Positions 1 through 5,953 of a stretch of 8,570 nt of DNA are shown piece after piece (position 1 is the stretch's first letter; the number at the start of each line of letters is the position of its first letter). The notes under the pieces were generated by a model. The model did no database searches and was not told the DNA's origin. It worked only from the letters and a program-made list of their open reading frames with translations. The position numbers and the translations under genes were made by a program. The stretch is from Phycisphaerae bacterium (GTDB lineage: Bacteria; Planctomycetota; Phycisphaerae; Sedimentisphaerales; Anaerohalosphaeraceae). The DNA lies in contig JAIPFN010000257.1 of NCBI GenBank assembly GCA_021736615.1, forward strand, positions 1-8,570, read 5' to 3'.

Positions 1-346
1 TGAAAGATCGAACAATCCAAGATTGACCAACCGTGAAAAGCAAAGCGAAATGAATATAGCCAAAGAATTCCCGGCAGAGAAGTATCCACGTATTCAGCAC
101 GGCAGTCCTCATAGAGAACTGATGGAAGCTATCAAGGGCGGACCGAAATGTGGTTCATGCTTTGAGTACGCCGCGCGTCTTACAGAGACTAGCCTGCTTG
201 GCGTACTCGCCCAGCGCTTCGGCGGAAAGATCGAATGGGATGCAAAGAACATGAAGATTACAAACCGCCCGGAACTGAACGCATACATCAAAGAGCCCGT
301 TCGCAAAGGATGGGAAGATTACGGTACAGATATCTGGAAAGCTTAA
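1..346 (+). CDS. Gfo/Idh/MocA family oxidoreductase, C-terminal fragment (5' end outside window)
   Basis: The reading frame is open from the first complete codon at base 2 and ends at TAA 344-346, so about 114 C-terminal residues are visible. A TTG at base 23 can be read as a start but lies inside the family's C-terminal domain, so the gene is cut by the window edge. The visible part has the usual end of secreted or cytosolic Gfo/Idh/MocA dehydrogenases: a GGPKCGSCFEYAARLTET helix, LLGVLAQRFGGKIEWD, then MKITNRPELNAYI and a closing RKGWEDYG...WKA. In this family the N-terminal Rossmann domain, not visible here, binds NAD(P) and oxidises sugars or related polyols. This tail is especially common in Planctomycetota and Verrucomicrobiota, which carry many paralogues for polysaccharide breakdown. 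The exact substrate cannot be told. A terminator follows after about 20 bases, so this is the last gene of its unit. Confidence 0.88.
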   Translation, partial: ERSNNPRLTNREKQSEMNIAKEFPAEKYPRIQHGSPHRELMEAIKGGPKCGSCFEYAARLTETSLLGVLAQRFGGKIEWDAKNMKITNRPELNAYIKEPVRKGWEDYGTDIWKA

Positions 347-366
347 ACCATAAAGCAAAGTCTACA

Positions 367-399
367 GCGGCAGGGTCAATTGGTCTTGCCGCTTTTTTT
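367..399 (+). terminator. Intrinsic terminator after the Gfo/Idh/MocA gene
   Basis: A 9-bp stem (367-375 with 384-392, GCGGCAGGG against TCTTGCCGC, two G.U pairs) closes an 8-base loop and runs straight into seven T residues (393-399). The G.U pairs and T-run favour the plus strand. The last T residues form part of the stop codon (TAA read on the minus strand, 398-400) of the convergent flavoprotein gene. Confidence 0.88.
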
Positions 400-1642
400 A
401 TGCGCTGATATAACCAGCTGCATTTTCACCGGCCAAAACCGCCGTTGACCATGCAATCTGTAAATTGTATCCTCCGCATGGACCGTCTGCGTTTATTACT
501 TCTCCGGCAAAGAACAAGCCCGGGATAATTTTTGACTGCATTGTTTTTGGGTCTATCTGTTTTGTGTCTATCCCGCCGCGGGTTATTGTTGCCTGTGATA
601 TGCCTGCCGAGCCTGTAATTAGTATTGTCAGGCGTTTTGTCATCTCGATGAGCTTTTCGCGTTGTTTTTTTGTTAACTGGGCGAATGGGGTTTCTTCGGG
701 AATGTCAGCGCGAGAGGCGAGATATTCTGCAAGCCTGGCCGGGAGGAAATTTGACAGGTAGCTCAGGACTTTCTTTTTTTGGTTGGCGTTTATCGTTTCG
801 CTTAGAGCACATCGAAAATCTTCCTCGCTTTGGTCGGCGATGAGGTCAATAGTGATTTCGAGCGGAGCTTTTATATTTGTAAGGTCTTCGGCGATGAATC
901 TGCTGAACTGGAAGACAGCCGGCCCGCCTATGCCTTTGGCAGTGAACATCATTGCGCCTGTCGATGCGACTTTTTTGCCGGAGACCTTCGCCGAGACCCT
1001 GACATTGGCCAAGGCGATGCCTTGTAATTTCGTCAGACATTTGTCTGCGGTGACGAGGCCGGCAAGGGCGGGGATGGGTTTGATGATATTGTGGCCGAGC
1101 CGTTCGGCGAGTTTGTAACCGTCACCGGTCGAACCGAGTGCGGGATAGCTTTTGCCTCCGGTGGCGATTATCACTGATCTGGATTTAATTGTATCGGGTT
1201 CCGCGGCAATAGTAAAACCTCTGTCATCTTTAACGACATTTTCGACTCTTCTGCCGTAGATAAATTTAACGCCGAGCCGCTGAGCTTCTTCCAGAAGGGC
1301 ATTCTTTACAGATGCCGCTTTGTCATTGGAGGGAAAGATCGATCCGTCGTCTTCCGTCCTGGACATTATTCCGAGACTTGCAAAAAATTCCAGCGTATCG
1401 GCAGGTGAGAATTCGTAAAGACTGTGCTTTAAGAACCGCCCGCAAAAATCGAAGGCTTTTACAAAATGATCGATATTGCCGTCATGGGTGATATTACACC
1501 GCCCGCCACCGGTAAGAAGGAGTTTGCGACCGACAGAAGTATTACGCTCGATAACGGCAACAGCCGCCCCGCTGCGCGCAGCAAAAACAGAGGCCATAAG
1601 CCCCGCCGCCCCGCCGCCAATGATACAAATGTCAAATTTCAC
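398..1642 (-). CDS. BaiN/HI0933 (YhiN) family FAD-dependent oxidoreductase
   Basis: This 414-residue protein has the full length of the HI0933/BaiN flavoprotein family. The N-terminal FAD-binding dinucleotide fold reads DICIIGGGAAGLMAS (residues 4-18) and is followed by the family hallmark GRKLLLTGGGRCN (38-50). A second FAD-contact motif, ATGGKSYPALGSTGDG, lies at 160-175. The C-terminal FAD motif GLFFAGEVINADGPCGGYN lies at 375-393. There is no signal peptide or membrane segment, so it should be cytosolic. The family is named after BaiN, proposed to act in bile-acid 7-dehydroxylation in gut clostridia, but most members, including the Escherichia coli YhiN type, have no settled substrate. 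Bile-acid chemistry should not be inferred here. The start is GTG at 1642-1640 with a weak AAGAG ribosome-binding site about 9 bases upstream. It converges with the Gfo/Idh/MocA gene. Confidence 0.93.
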   Translation of the reverse strand: MKFDICIIGGGAAGLMASVFAARSGAAVAVIERNTSVGRKLLLTGGGRCNITHDGNIDHFVKAFDFCGRFLKHSLYEFSPADTLEFFASLGIMSRTEDDGSIFPSNDKAASVKNALLEEAQRLGVKFIYGRRVENVVKDDRGFTIAAEPDTIKSRSVIIATGGKSYPALGSTGDGYKLAERLGHNIIKPIPALAGLVTADKCLTKLQGIALANVRVSAKVSGKKVASTGAMMFTAKGIGGPAVFQFSRFIAEDLTNIKAPLEITIDLIADQSEEDFRCALSETINANQKKKVLSYLSNFLPARLAEYLASRADIPEETPFAQLTKKQREKLIEMTKRLTILITGSAGISQATITRGGIDTKQIDPKTMQSKIIPGLFFAGEVINADGPCGGYNLQIAWSTAVLAGENAAGYISA

Positions 1643-1699
1643 AATAAAAGACTCTTGATAGGTTTGTTATTTTTCGGATTTTTTCCATTTTTCACTTGA

Positions 1700-1790
1700 A
1701 CTTTTAGCTACATTTGTCGATAATATTATTAATCCGCTTAAGCGGAGGTGGATGGCCAAAGTGCTATCGGGCCTTTCGAGGCCTTTTTTT
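1700..1790 (+). ncRNA. Candidate short plus-strand transcript ending in an orphan terminator
   Basis: No recognisable gene lies on the plus strand upstream of the terminator at 1769-1790, so something short may be transcribed here. A weak promoter can be drawn: TTGAAC at 1697-1702, a 19-base gap, TAATAT at 1722-1727. The following DNA holds a perfect 12-base palindrome (CCGCTTAAGCGG, 1734-1745) that folds as a 5-bp hairpin, then a GGAGGTG purine run, then the terminator. The transcript would be only about 60 bases. It could be a small RNA, the remnant of a lost gene, or a terminator that catches read-through antisense to the flavoprotein. The spacing of the promoter is poor, so confidence is low. 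Confidence 0.25.
1769..1790 (+). terminator. Intrinsic terminator with UUCG loop, no gene in front of it
   Basis: GGCCT (1770-1774) pairs with AGGCC (1779-1783) around a TTCG tetraloop, with one extra G.U pair, followed by seven T residues (1784-1790). The T-run is only on the plus-strand side. The DUF3800 stop codon (minus strand, 1796-1798) lies just beyond, so the element also separates it from plus-strand transcription. Confidence 0.8.
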
Positions 1791-1795
1791 ATGCG

Positions 1796-2569
1796 CTAAA
1801 GTAGCTTCTTGCCGAAAACTCTTTCACCTTTCCGATAGTACTTCTCCCTAAGTATTTTGATTATCTTTTTCCCAAAAGGTGGAAGTTCCCTACCAAACAA
1901 ATCATTTTCATGTAATATCTCATTTCTCGACGGATGAGCCAACAGGTCAGACAATTGAAGTCCCGCAATATTATTTGCTTTATTTTTGACTTTCAATTGA
2001 GAACTAGTTAGCCTTTGCTGCATTCGTCCAGGATCAATCCAATCAGTTCCGTTTAGAAAAAGACCCTTGAACGAATCCTTCAACCTTCGATCTTCTTTAC
2101 CTCCTCTGCTTTCAGCCATCACATCGCCTTGGCTGTCAACTGAGTCCAGAAAGAAGATATATCTTTCAAGCATAATTTTAAGACAGTAATGGTAAGGATC
2201 ATATCGCCAGGTCGTATATGTTTCTTTATGATTAAGCTTATCAATACATACTGTAATAACTTTATAATCCCAAGTATCTAACAACTGCAACAAAGCAGTG
2301 TTAAATCTACTCCTGAATTCTGAATCTCTGAAACTCGTAAATGGTGGTTTAGCATTAAGCATTTCTTTCCGGTGAAATAGTATCGGATCATCCGGATGAG
2401 AGCCAAAAAAATCTACTTTCATTTTTTCCATCTGTGGATGAACAGTAGTTGCTATATATTTCAAATCGACAATAACACCTGTCAGACTTAAGAACCTGTG
2501 GTTAGGATTCTCAGAACTACCAAGGTCAGAATTCCCGACTTCATCAATATATATGCGATACTTGCTCAT
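1796..2569 (-). CDS. DUF3800 domain protein
   Basis: This 257-residue protein matches the DUF3800 family, whose fold is related to RNase H-like nucleases; no reaction is established for most members. Acidic residues in the expected places are visible: YIDEVG at residues 7-12, HRKEM at 66-70, VCIDK at 107-111, AESRGGKED at 152-160, and the late GLQLSDLLAHP at 203-213. The recurring Asp/Glu positions are what a metal-dependent nuclease would need, but that is inference. The start is ATG at 2569-2567, because CAGGAAG sits 6 bases in front; a TTG five codons earlier lacks this site. The coding sequence is visibly richer in A and T than its neighbours, suggesting acquisition by transfer. It lies 56 bases downstream of rnpB on the same strand with no clear terminator between. 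No partner gene typical of a defence island is nearby. Confidence 0.85.
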   Translation of the reverse strand: MSKYRIYIDEVGNSDLGSSENPNHRFLSLTGVIVDLKYIATTVHPQMEKMKVDFFGSHPDDPILFHRKEMLNAKPPFTSFRDSEFRSRFNTALLQLLDTWDYKVITVCIDKLNHKETYTTWRYDPYHYCLKIMLERYIFFLDSVDSQGDVMAESRGGKEDRRLKDSFKGLFLNGTDWIDPGRMQQRLTSSQLKVKNKANNIAGLQLSDLLAHPSRNEILHENDLFGRELPPFGKKIIKILREKYYRKGERVFGKKLL

Positions 2570-2625
2570 TCGATCTTCCTGCAATTCTTTACTTAATTAT
2601 TCAATAATAAATAATAAATCAAAAT

Positions 2626-3012
2626 GAGTGGGCCTGTAAGCCGAGTTCTGTTATCCCGCGTTTGCGGGACGGCGGTCATTTAACTTGACCGGCCGTTACC
2701 GGCCGGCTCTCCCGGTTAAGGGAAGCAACCTACCCGCTGCGAATTGTACGGGCCGCACGTCGCAGCTGCTTGGTCTTGCAGGCGGTGGGGTTTGCAAAGC
2801 CGTTTCTGTTGCCAGAAACGCGGTGCGCTCTTACCGCACCATTTCACCATTACCTGTAAGCGACGTTCTGGTAAGAACGGCACTCCATCGGCTGTATCTT
2901 TTCTGCTGCACTTTCCCGCGGGTTGCCCCGGGCGGCAGTTAGCCGTCACCGTGCCCTGTCCTGCTCGGACTTTCCTCCGGCATATCTCAGCCGGCGACCG
3001 CCAGGCCCACTC
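2626..3012 (-). ncRNA. rnpB: RNase P RNA, bacterial class A
   Basis: This is the catalytic RNA of RNase P, which removes the 5' leader from pre-tRNAs. The ends pair perfectly over 11 bases to form P1 (GAGTGGGCCTG at the 5' end, CAGGCCCACTC at the 3' end, transcript sense). Conserved core blocks appear in order: GGAGGAAAGTCCGAGC (P4 5' strand and CR-I), GAAAGTGCAGCAGAAAAGATAC, GGTAATGGTGAAATGGTGCGG with AAGAGCGCACC, GGCTTTGCAAACCCCACC, the GCGGGTAGGTTGCTTCC block around the L15 loop that recognises tRNA CCA, and ACAGAACTCGGCTTACAG near the 3' end. At about 387 bases, and with the P15-P17 region present, it is the ancestral A type. End positions are set by P1 and may be off by a few bases. It is single and complete. 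Confidence 0.97.
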
Positions 3013-3019
3013 AATCTAT

Positions 3020-3049
3020 AGTATAGCATAATTTTGTGCTTGCATTCAA
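3020..3049 (-). promoter_or_regulatory. Sigma-70-type promoter of rnpB
   Basis: Read on the minus strand, TTGAAT (3049-3044), an 18-base spacer and TATACT (3025-3020) lie 7 bases ahead of the first P1 base at 3012. Spacing to the RNA start fits direct initiation of mature or nearly mature RNase P RNA. Confidence 0.7.
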
Positions 3050-3111
3050 CGAAAAGTTTTTTTATGGTAAGAGGTAAGTAGTTTTGTCGGGTTCAATTTT
3101 TGGAGATAAAA

Positions 3112-3492
3112 ATGAAGAATGCTGCGATATTTATATTATTAAGCGTGCTGATCGTACTTAGCGGATGCGTTAGCGGACCGAAGTTTTCCTTCCAAATCAG
3201 GCGAGTCACCATCGAAACCATCCCGTCCGGAGCAAAGGTTTATCAAATCAACTCGATAGATAAAAACGAAATATTCCTTGGTACTACGCCTATCCGGGAG
3301 CAACCTGTCCGGGTACTGACCGAAGTTAGAGGCAAGTTAAGCTCGACGGCGATAGACTGGATGACGTCGCAGATCCAAATGCTCAATATCAGGATCGAAA
3401 AAACCGGATACGTAAATTACGAAGGAAACCTGGCGACAGATCCGGGGAAAACGATTGTCCACAAGTTGTCACTTGATCCGAAGCGTTATTAG
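3112..3492 (+). CDS. Small lipoprotein with PEGA domain
   Basis: The 126-residue product begins with a lipoprotein signal peptide: MKN, a hydrophobic stretch over residues 4-16, and a lipobox LSGC with the lipidated Cys at 19. The next residue is Val rather than Asp, so export to the outer membrane or periplasmic face is likely. The mature part carries a PEGA-type fold, VTIETIPSGAKVYQ (32-45), GTTPI (57-61) and a closing IRIEKTGYVNYEG (93-105). PEGA domains are small beta-sandwiches at the cell surface or periplasm, thought to bind partner proteins or glycans; none has a catalytic role I could assign. The start is ATG at 3112 with GGAG 7 bases upstream; a TTG at 3100 overlaps that site and is rejected. 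It is divergent from rnpB and converges with nadB, so it appears monocistronic. No strong terminator was seen in the 50 bases after it. Confidence 0.85.
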   Translation: MKNAAIFILLSVLIVLSGCVSGPKFSFQIRRVTIETIPSGAKVYQINSIDKNEIFLGTTPIREQPVRVLTEVRGKLSSTAIDWMTSQIQMLNIRIEKTGYVNYEGNLATDPGKTIVHKLSLDPKRY

Positions 3493-3542
3493 CAATCAGA
3501 TTACGGAATGTCCGAGGGCCATTCGGAAAATTTGAATCAGGC

Positions 3543-5147
3543 TTATTTCCTTGATACCTCGAAATGCTTTGCGAATTCCTTGTCGTTTCTTTCCGGGTAA
3601 TCGCCTCTGTAATGAACTCCGCGGCTTTCCCGGCGGTGCTGGGCGGCATATGCCATCAGCAATGATACCGTCAGCATATTTTGACACTCCCAGCCGTATG
3701 GCTTATCAAAAACCTTGTCCATCACATACCGCTGCCAGAAATTGATTATCTCCCGTGATTCTTCGAGCATCTGGTCCTTGCGTGTAATGCCGACATTTCT
3801 CCACATCAAAGCTCGCAGGGAATTGCGAACATCATTGGCATCGAGCCTGCTGCGGTCAGAACGGGGGATATCGTACTTCATTTTTCTGTATCGCAGGTGA
3901 GCGTCGCCGGTCTGTGTTGAGGCCTGCTGGCCGGCGATCTTGCCGAAAACGAGACCTTCCAGAAGTGAATTACTCCCAAGCCGATTTGCTCCGTTCAGGC
4001 CGGTAGCGGCAACTTCGCCGCAAGCGTAAAGATGCGGGACACTGGTCGCGGCTTTACTGTCGACCTTGATGCCGCCGAGCATGTAATGTGCGCTCGGGCG
4101 GACGGGGATAAGATCTTTGCTGACATCGATATCGAAACTTTCGCAAAGGTCACTGATGAGCGGGAAACGTTTCATAAAATATGATTTGTCGAAATGGCGG
4201 ATGTCAAGATAAACATGGGTCGTGTTGGTTTTCAACATACGGTCAAGGATCGCACGGCTTACGACGTCTCGGGGGGCCAGTTCAGCGGAGGCGTGATATT
4301 CCTTCATGAAAGCGTTGCCCTCGGCGTCGAGGAGTATCGCCCCTTCGCCGCGGAGAGTTTCTGTAATCAGGGCACGCGAGGCTCCCGCGATATAAAGGGT
4401 GGTCGGGTGAAACTGCATGAATTCCAGATCGCTTAGGATCGCGCCGGCTCTAAAGGCCATGGCCAGACCGTCGGCGGTGGCGACCTTTGGGTTTGTTGTC
4501 TCGCGGTACAATCGCCCCGCCCCGCCGGTGGCGAGTATCGTATTAGCTGCCCAGATGACCTCCATCTCGCCGTCTTCGCGGCGTCCGATGGCGCCGATGC
4601 ACTGGCCGTCTTCGTTTGTGATGACATCGACGACGAAGAAATTTTCGATGACGTGGATATTGTCGATTGTTTCTATTTTTCGGACCAGGCCTTCGATAAT
4701 TCCCCTGCCGGTCGAATCGCCGTGAGCGTGGGCGACTCTTGCATGGCTGTGGCCGCCTTCTAGAGTTACGTCGAGTTTACCGTCGACCTTGTCGAATTCT
4801 GTGCCCCAATTGAGGAGCTGACGGACGAGGCCGGGGCCTTCTTCAACGACCTGCCGGACAATAGCTTCATCGCACAGACCGCAGCCGGTATTAAGCGTAT
4901 CGGCAATGTGAGAATCTAAACTGTCATCGGATCGCAACACTGCCGCGATGCCCCCCTGGGCGTTCCAGGTATTACTGTCGCTGATTTTAGCCTTGCAGAC
5001 GACCATTACATTGCAGCTTGCCGCCGCCTCGATAGCCGCACGAAAACCGGCAACGCCGCCGCCGACAACAAGACAATCAGTAAAGATATGCCGCGTAGAA
5101 GTAGTATCTATTTCTGTAAGGTAACGCCTGTATTCAAATTGTTTCAT
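3543..5147 (-). CDS. nadB: L-aspartate oxidase
   Basis: NadB oxidises L-aspartate to iminoaspartate with FAD, the first step of de novo NAD synthesis; NadA then makes quinolinate. The 534-residue length matches typical NadB (about 540). Visible landmarks are the FAD fold CLVVGGGVAGFRAAI (25-39), SNTWNAQGGIAA (58-69), EGGHSHARVAHAHGDSTG (130-147), EFMQFHPTT (242-250), the TETLRGEGA loop (262-270), LAPRDVVSRAI with the active-site Arg (290-300), PSAHYMLGGI (351-360), and GEVAATGLNGANRLGSNSLL (377-396). The last block and the absence of a SdhA-type C-terminus separate it from succinate dehydrogenase and fumarate reductase flavoproteins. The C-terminal helical domain is complete. It is cytosolic. 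The start is ATG 5147-5145; the upstream AAGAG is 11 bases away and weak. nadA and nadC are not adjacent. A probable operator region lies upstream. Confidence 0.96.
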   Translation of the reverse strand: MKQFEYRRYLTEIDTTSTRHIFTDCLVVGGGVAGFRAAIEAAASCNVMVVCKAKISDSNTWNAQGGIAAVLRSDDSLDSHIADTLNTGCGLCDEAIVRQVVEEGPGLVRQLLNWGTEFDKVDGKLDVTLEGGHSHARVAHAHGDSTGRGIIEGLVRKIETIDNIHVIENFFVVDVITNEDGQCIGAIGRREDGEMEVIWAANTILATGGAGRLYRETTNPKVATADGLAMAFRAGAILSDLEFMQFHPTTLYIAGASRALITETLRGEGAILLDAEGNAFMKEYHASAELAPRDVVSRAILDRMLKTNTTHVYLDIRHFDKSYFMKRFPLISDLCESFDIDVSKDLIPVRPSAHYMLGGIKVDSKAATSVPHLYACGEVAATGLNGANRLGSNSLLEGLVFGKIAGQQASTQTGDAHLRYRKMKYDIPRSDRSRLDANDVRNSLRALMWRNVGITRKDQMLEESREIINFWQRYVMDKVFDKPYGWECQNMLTVSLLMAYAAQHRRESRGVHYRGDYPERNDKEFAKHFEVSRK

Positions 5148-5206
5148 CGGTTTTAAAACTCTTAATTATCAGTTTTTTTAAGGCTATAAAGCCCGAAATT
5201 CGCCAA

Positions 5207-5231
5207 CTACTAATTTTAAGTAAATTAGTAG
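5207..5231. promoter_or_regulatory. Candidate operator 1 upstream of nadB (ACTAAT-N9-ATTAGT)
   Basis: A perfect inverted repeat, CTACTAATTT (5207-5216) and AAATTAGTAG (5222-5231), around a 5-base centre. The core half-sites ACTAAT (5209-5214) and ATTAGT (5224-5229) are 9 bases apart. A direct repeat of the right arm follows one helical turn later (AAATTAGTAA, 5233-5242). Overlap with the candidate nadB promoter makes a repressor site likely. The regulator is not identified. Confidence 0.55.
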
Positions 5232-5242
5232 CAAATTAGTAA
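5213..5242 (-). promoter_or_regulatory. Candidate nadB promoter
   Basis: On the minus strand TTACTA (5242-5237), an 18-base spacer and TAAAAT (5218-5213) give a fair sigma-70 match. Transcription would start near 5206, leaving a leader of about 58 bases before the nadB ATG. The -10 falls in the centre of operator 1 and the -35 in the extra half-site. The match is moderate and rests on position as much as on sequence. Confidence 0.4.
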
Positions 5243-5281
5243 TTGGCTGTTTTTAGCTCAAAAACAAGGCTAAGGCCCAGT

Positions 5282-5314
5282 TTTCATACTAATTTAGCAT
5301 ATATTAGTATGAAA
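5282..5314. promoter_or_regulatory. Candidate operator 2 (ACTAAT-N9-ATTAGT)
   Basis: A perfect 12-bp inverted repeat, TTTCATACTAAT (5282-5293) with ATTAGTATGAAA (5303-5314), around 9 bases. It has the same core and spacing as operator 1, though the flanks differ. The two centres are 79 bases apart. A further ACTAAT lies at 5327-5332, so the 124-base stretch carries six half-sites. It sits 42 bases past the stop codon of the 193-residue protein gene. Confidence 0.5.
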
Positions 5315-5355
5315 TTTAGTATATCAACTAATAGTGCCAAACCCAATAACTATTA

Positions 5356-5937
5356 TTATTGTTTAACAAAATCAATAACTTCCTGGCTGAAGTACTGTTT
5401 GTTTGCCAGCCCCAACTTTCCAAGCCAGCCTTCTTTTCTAAATTCGAACATTTCTTTGCCCGCTAAACTTGGCGGCCAAATTATATTGCTGTTAAAATCA
5501 GCAGAGGCAACAAGTGTTCCATGCAATTCTTGATGAAGTTCGGCTCCTAATTTTCTAAAAAAGCTATCACGGCCATGAGCATAAAAAGACGCTTCATACC
5601 ACACATCTAAGTTTGTTATAAAGACATAAAAATAGTCATCTGCAAAAGGTCCGTTTTGGTTAGTGTACTCACCAATTACCTTGATTTCAGAAACCGCCAA
5701 TTCCCAAGTCACTTGGTCCTGAAACTGGTATTTGATCATCCCATCAATAAATTCTATTATTCCTGATCTTTTTTTGACTGCATCGATACATGGATTCTCT
5801 GCTTCTCCCTTTAGAAGCTTTTCAAAATACTCTTTATCTCTTCTCTTGCGATACCTGTCGATCAATAAGCAGATCGGGGTTGCAACTGCGGCTATTGCAG
5901 TGAAGCCCAGTAATACATTTATCAAATCCTGATCCAT
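5356..5937 (-). CDS. Unknown protein with one N-terminal membrane segment, last gene of the bio operon
   Basis: I do not recognise this 193-residue protein. Residues 5-27 (starting LINVLLGFTAIAAVATPICL) form one hydrophobic membrane-spanning segment; the RYRKRRDK that follows predicts that the C-terminal part stays in the cytosol. The remainder (about 45-193) is soluble, with mixed strands and aromatic residues (DDYFYVFITNLDVWYEASFY at 100-119), and no cysteine pairs or recognised catalytic motif. The ATG at 5937 lies 16 bases past the bioD stop codon, with a modest GGGAAA ribosome-binding site, so it is probably cotranscribed with bioA and bioD. Its base composition is more AT-rich than bioA, bioD or nadB, which suggests later insertion. 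Nothing here shows a role in biotin metabolism; a link to biotin uptake or protein biotinylation is only possible by position. Confidence 0.75.
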   Translation of the reverse strand: MDQDLINVLLGFTAIAAVATPICLLIDRYRKRRDKEYFEKLLKGEAENPCIDAVKKRSGIIEFIDGMIKYQFQDQVTWELAVSEIKVIGEYTNQNGPFADDYFYVFITNLDVWYEASFYAHGRDSFFRKLGAELHQELHGTLVASADFNSNIIWPPSLAGKEMFEFRKEGWLGKLGLANKQYFSQEVIDFVKQ

Positions 5938-5953
5938 TTGATTTCCCAGTAAA

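Noticed and set aside
783..1118. Plus-strand open frame of 111 codons
   Set aside because: It is antisense to the flavoprotein gene, has no family resemblance and no ribosome site; the same applies to the other plus-strand frames inside the flavoprotein, nadB, bioD and bioA.
1752..1799. Fifteen-codon frame ATG GCC ... CGC TAA behind GGAGGTG
   Set aside because: The purine run is only one base from the ATG, too close for a ribosome site, and the frame runs through the terminator hairpin and T-run.
2570..2584. TTG start of the DUF3800 gene at 2584
   Set aside because: The ribosome site CAGGAAG lies within these codons and points to the ATG at 2569.
2685..3031. Open frames on both strands over the RNase P RNA region
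   Set aside because: They lie entirely inside rnpB, whose conserved blocks and P1 pairing explain the sequence; the translated peptides look like no protein and lack ribosome sites.
3493..3542. Terminator between the lipoprotein and nadB
   Set aside because: TCCGA/TCGGA and GAATG/CATTC pairings exist but are short and no T-run follows on either strand.
5149..5195. Terminator or riboswitch in the nadB leader
   Set aside because: The only pairing is a short GGC/GCC stem around TTATA and the T-run lies on the wrong side for nadB transcription.
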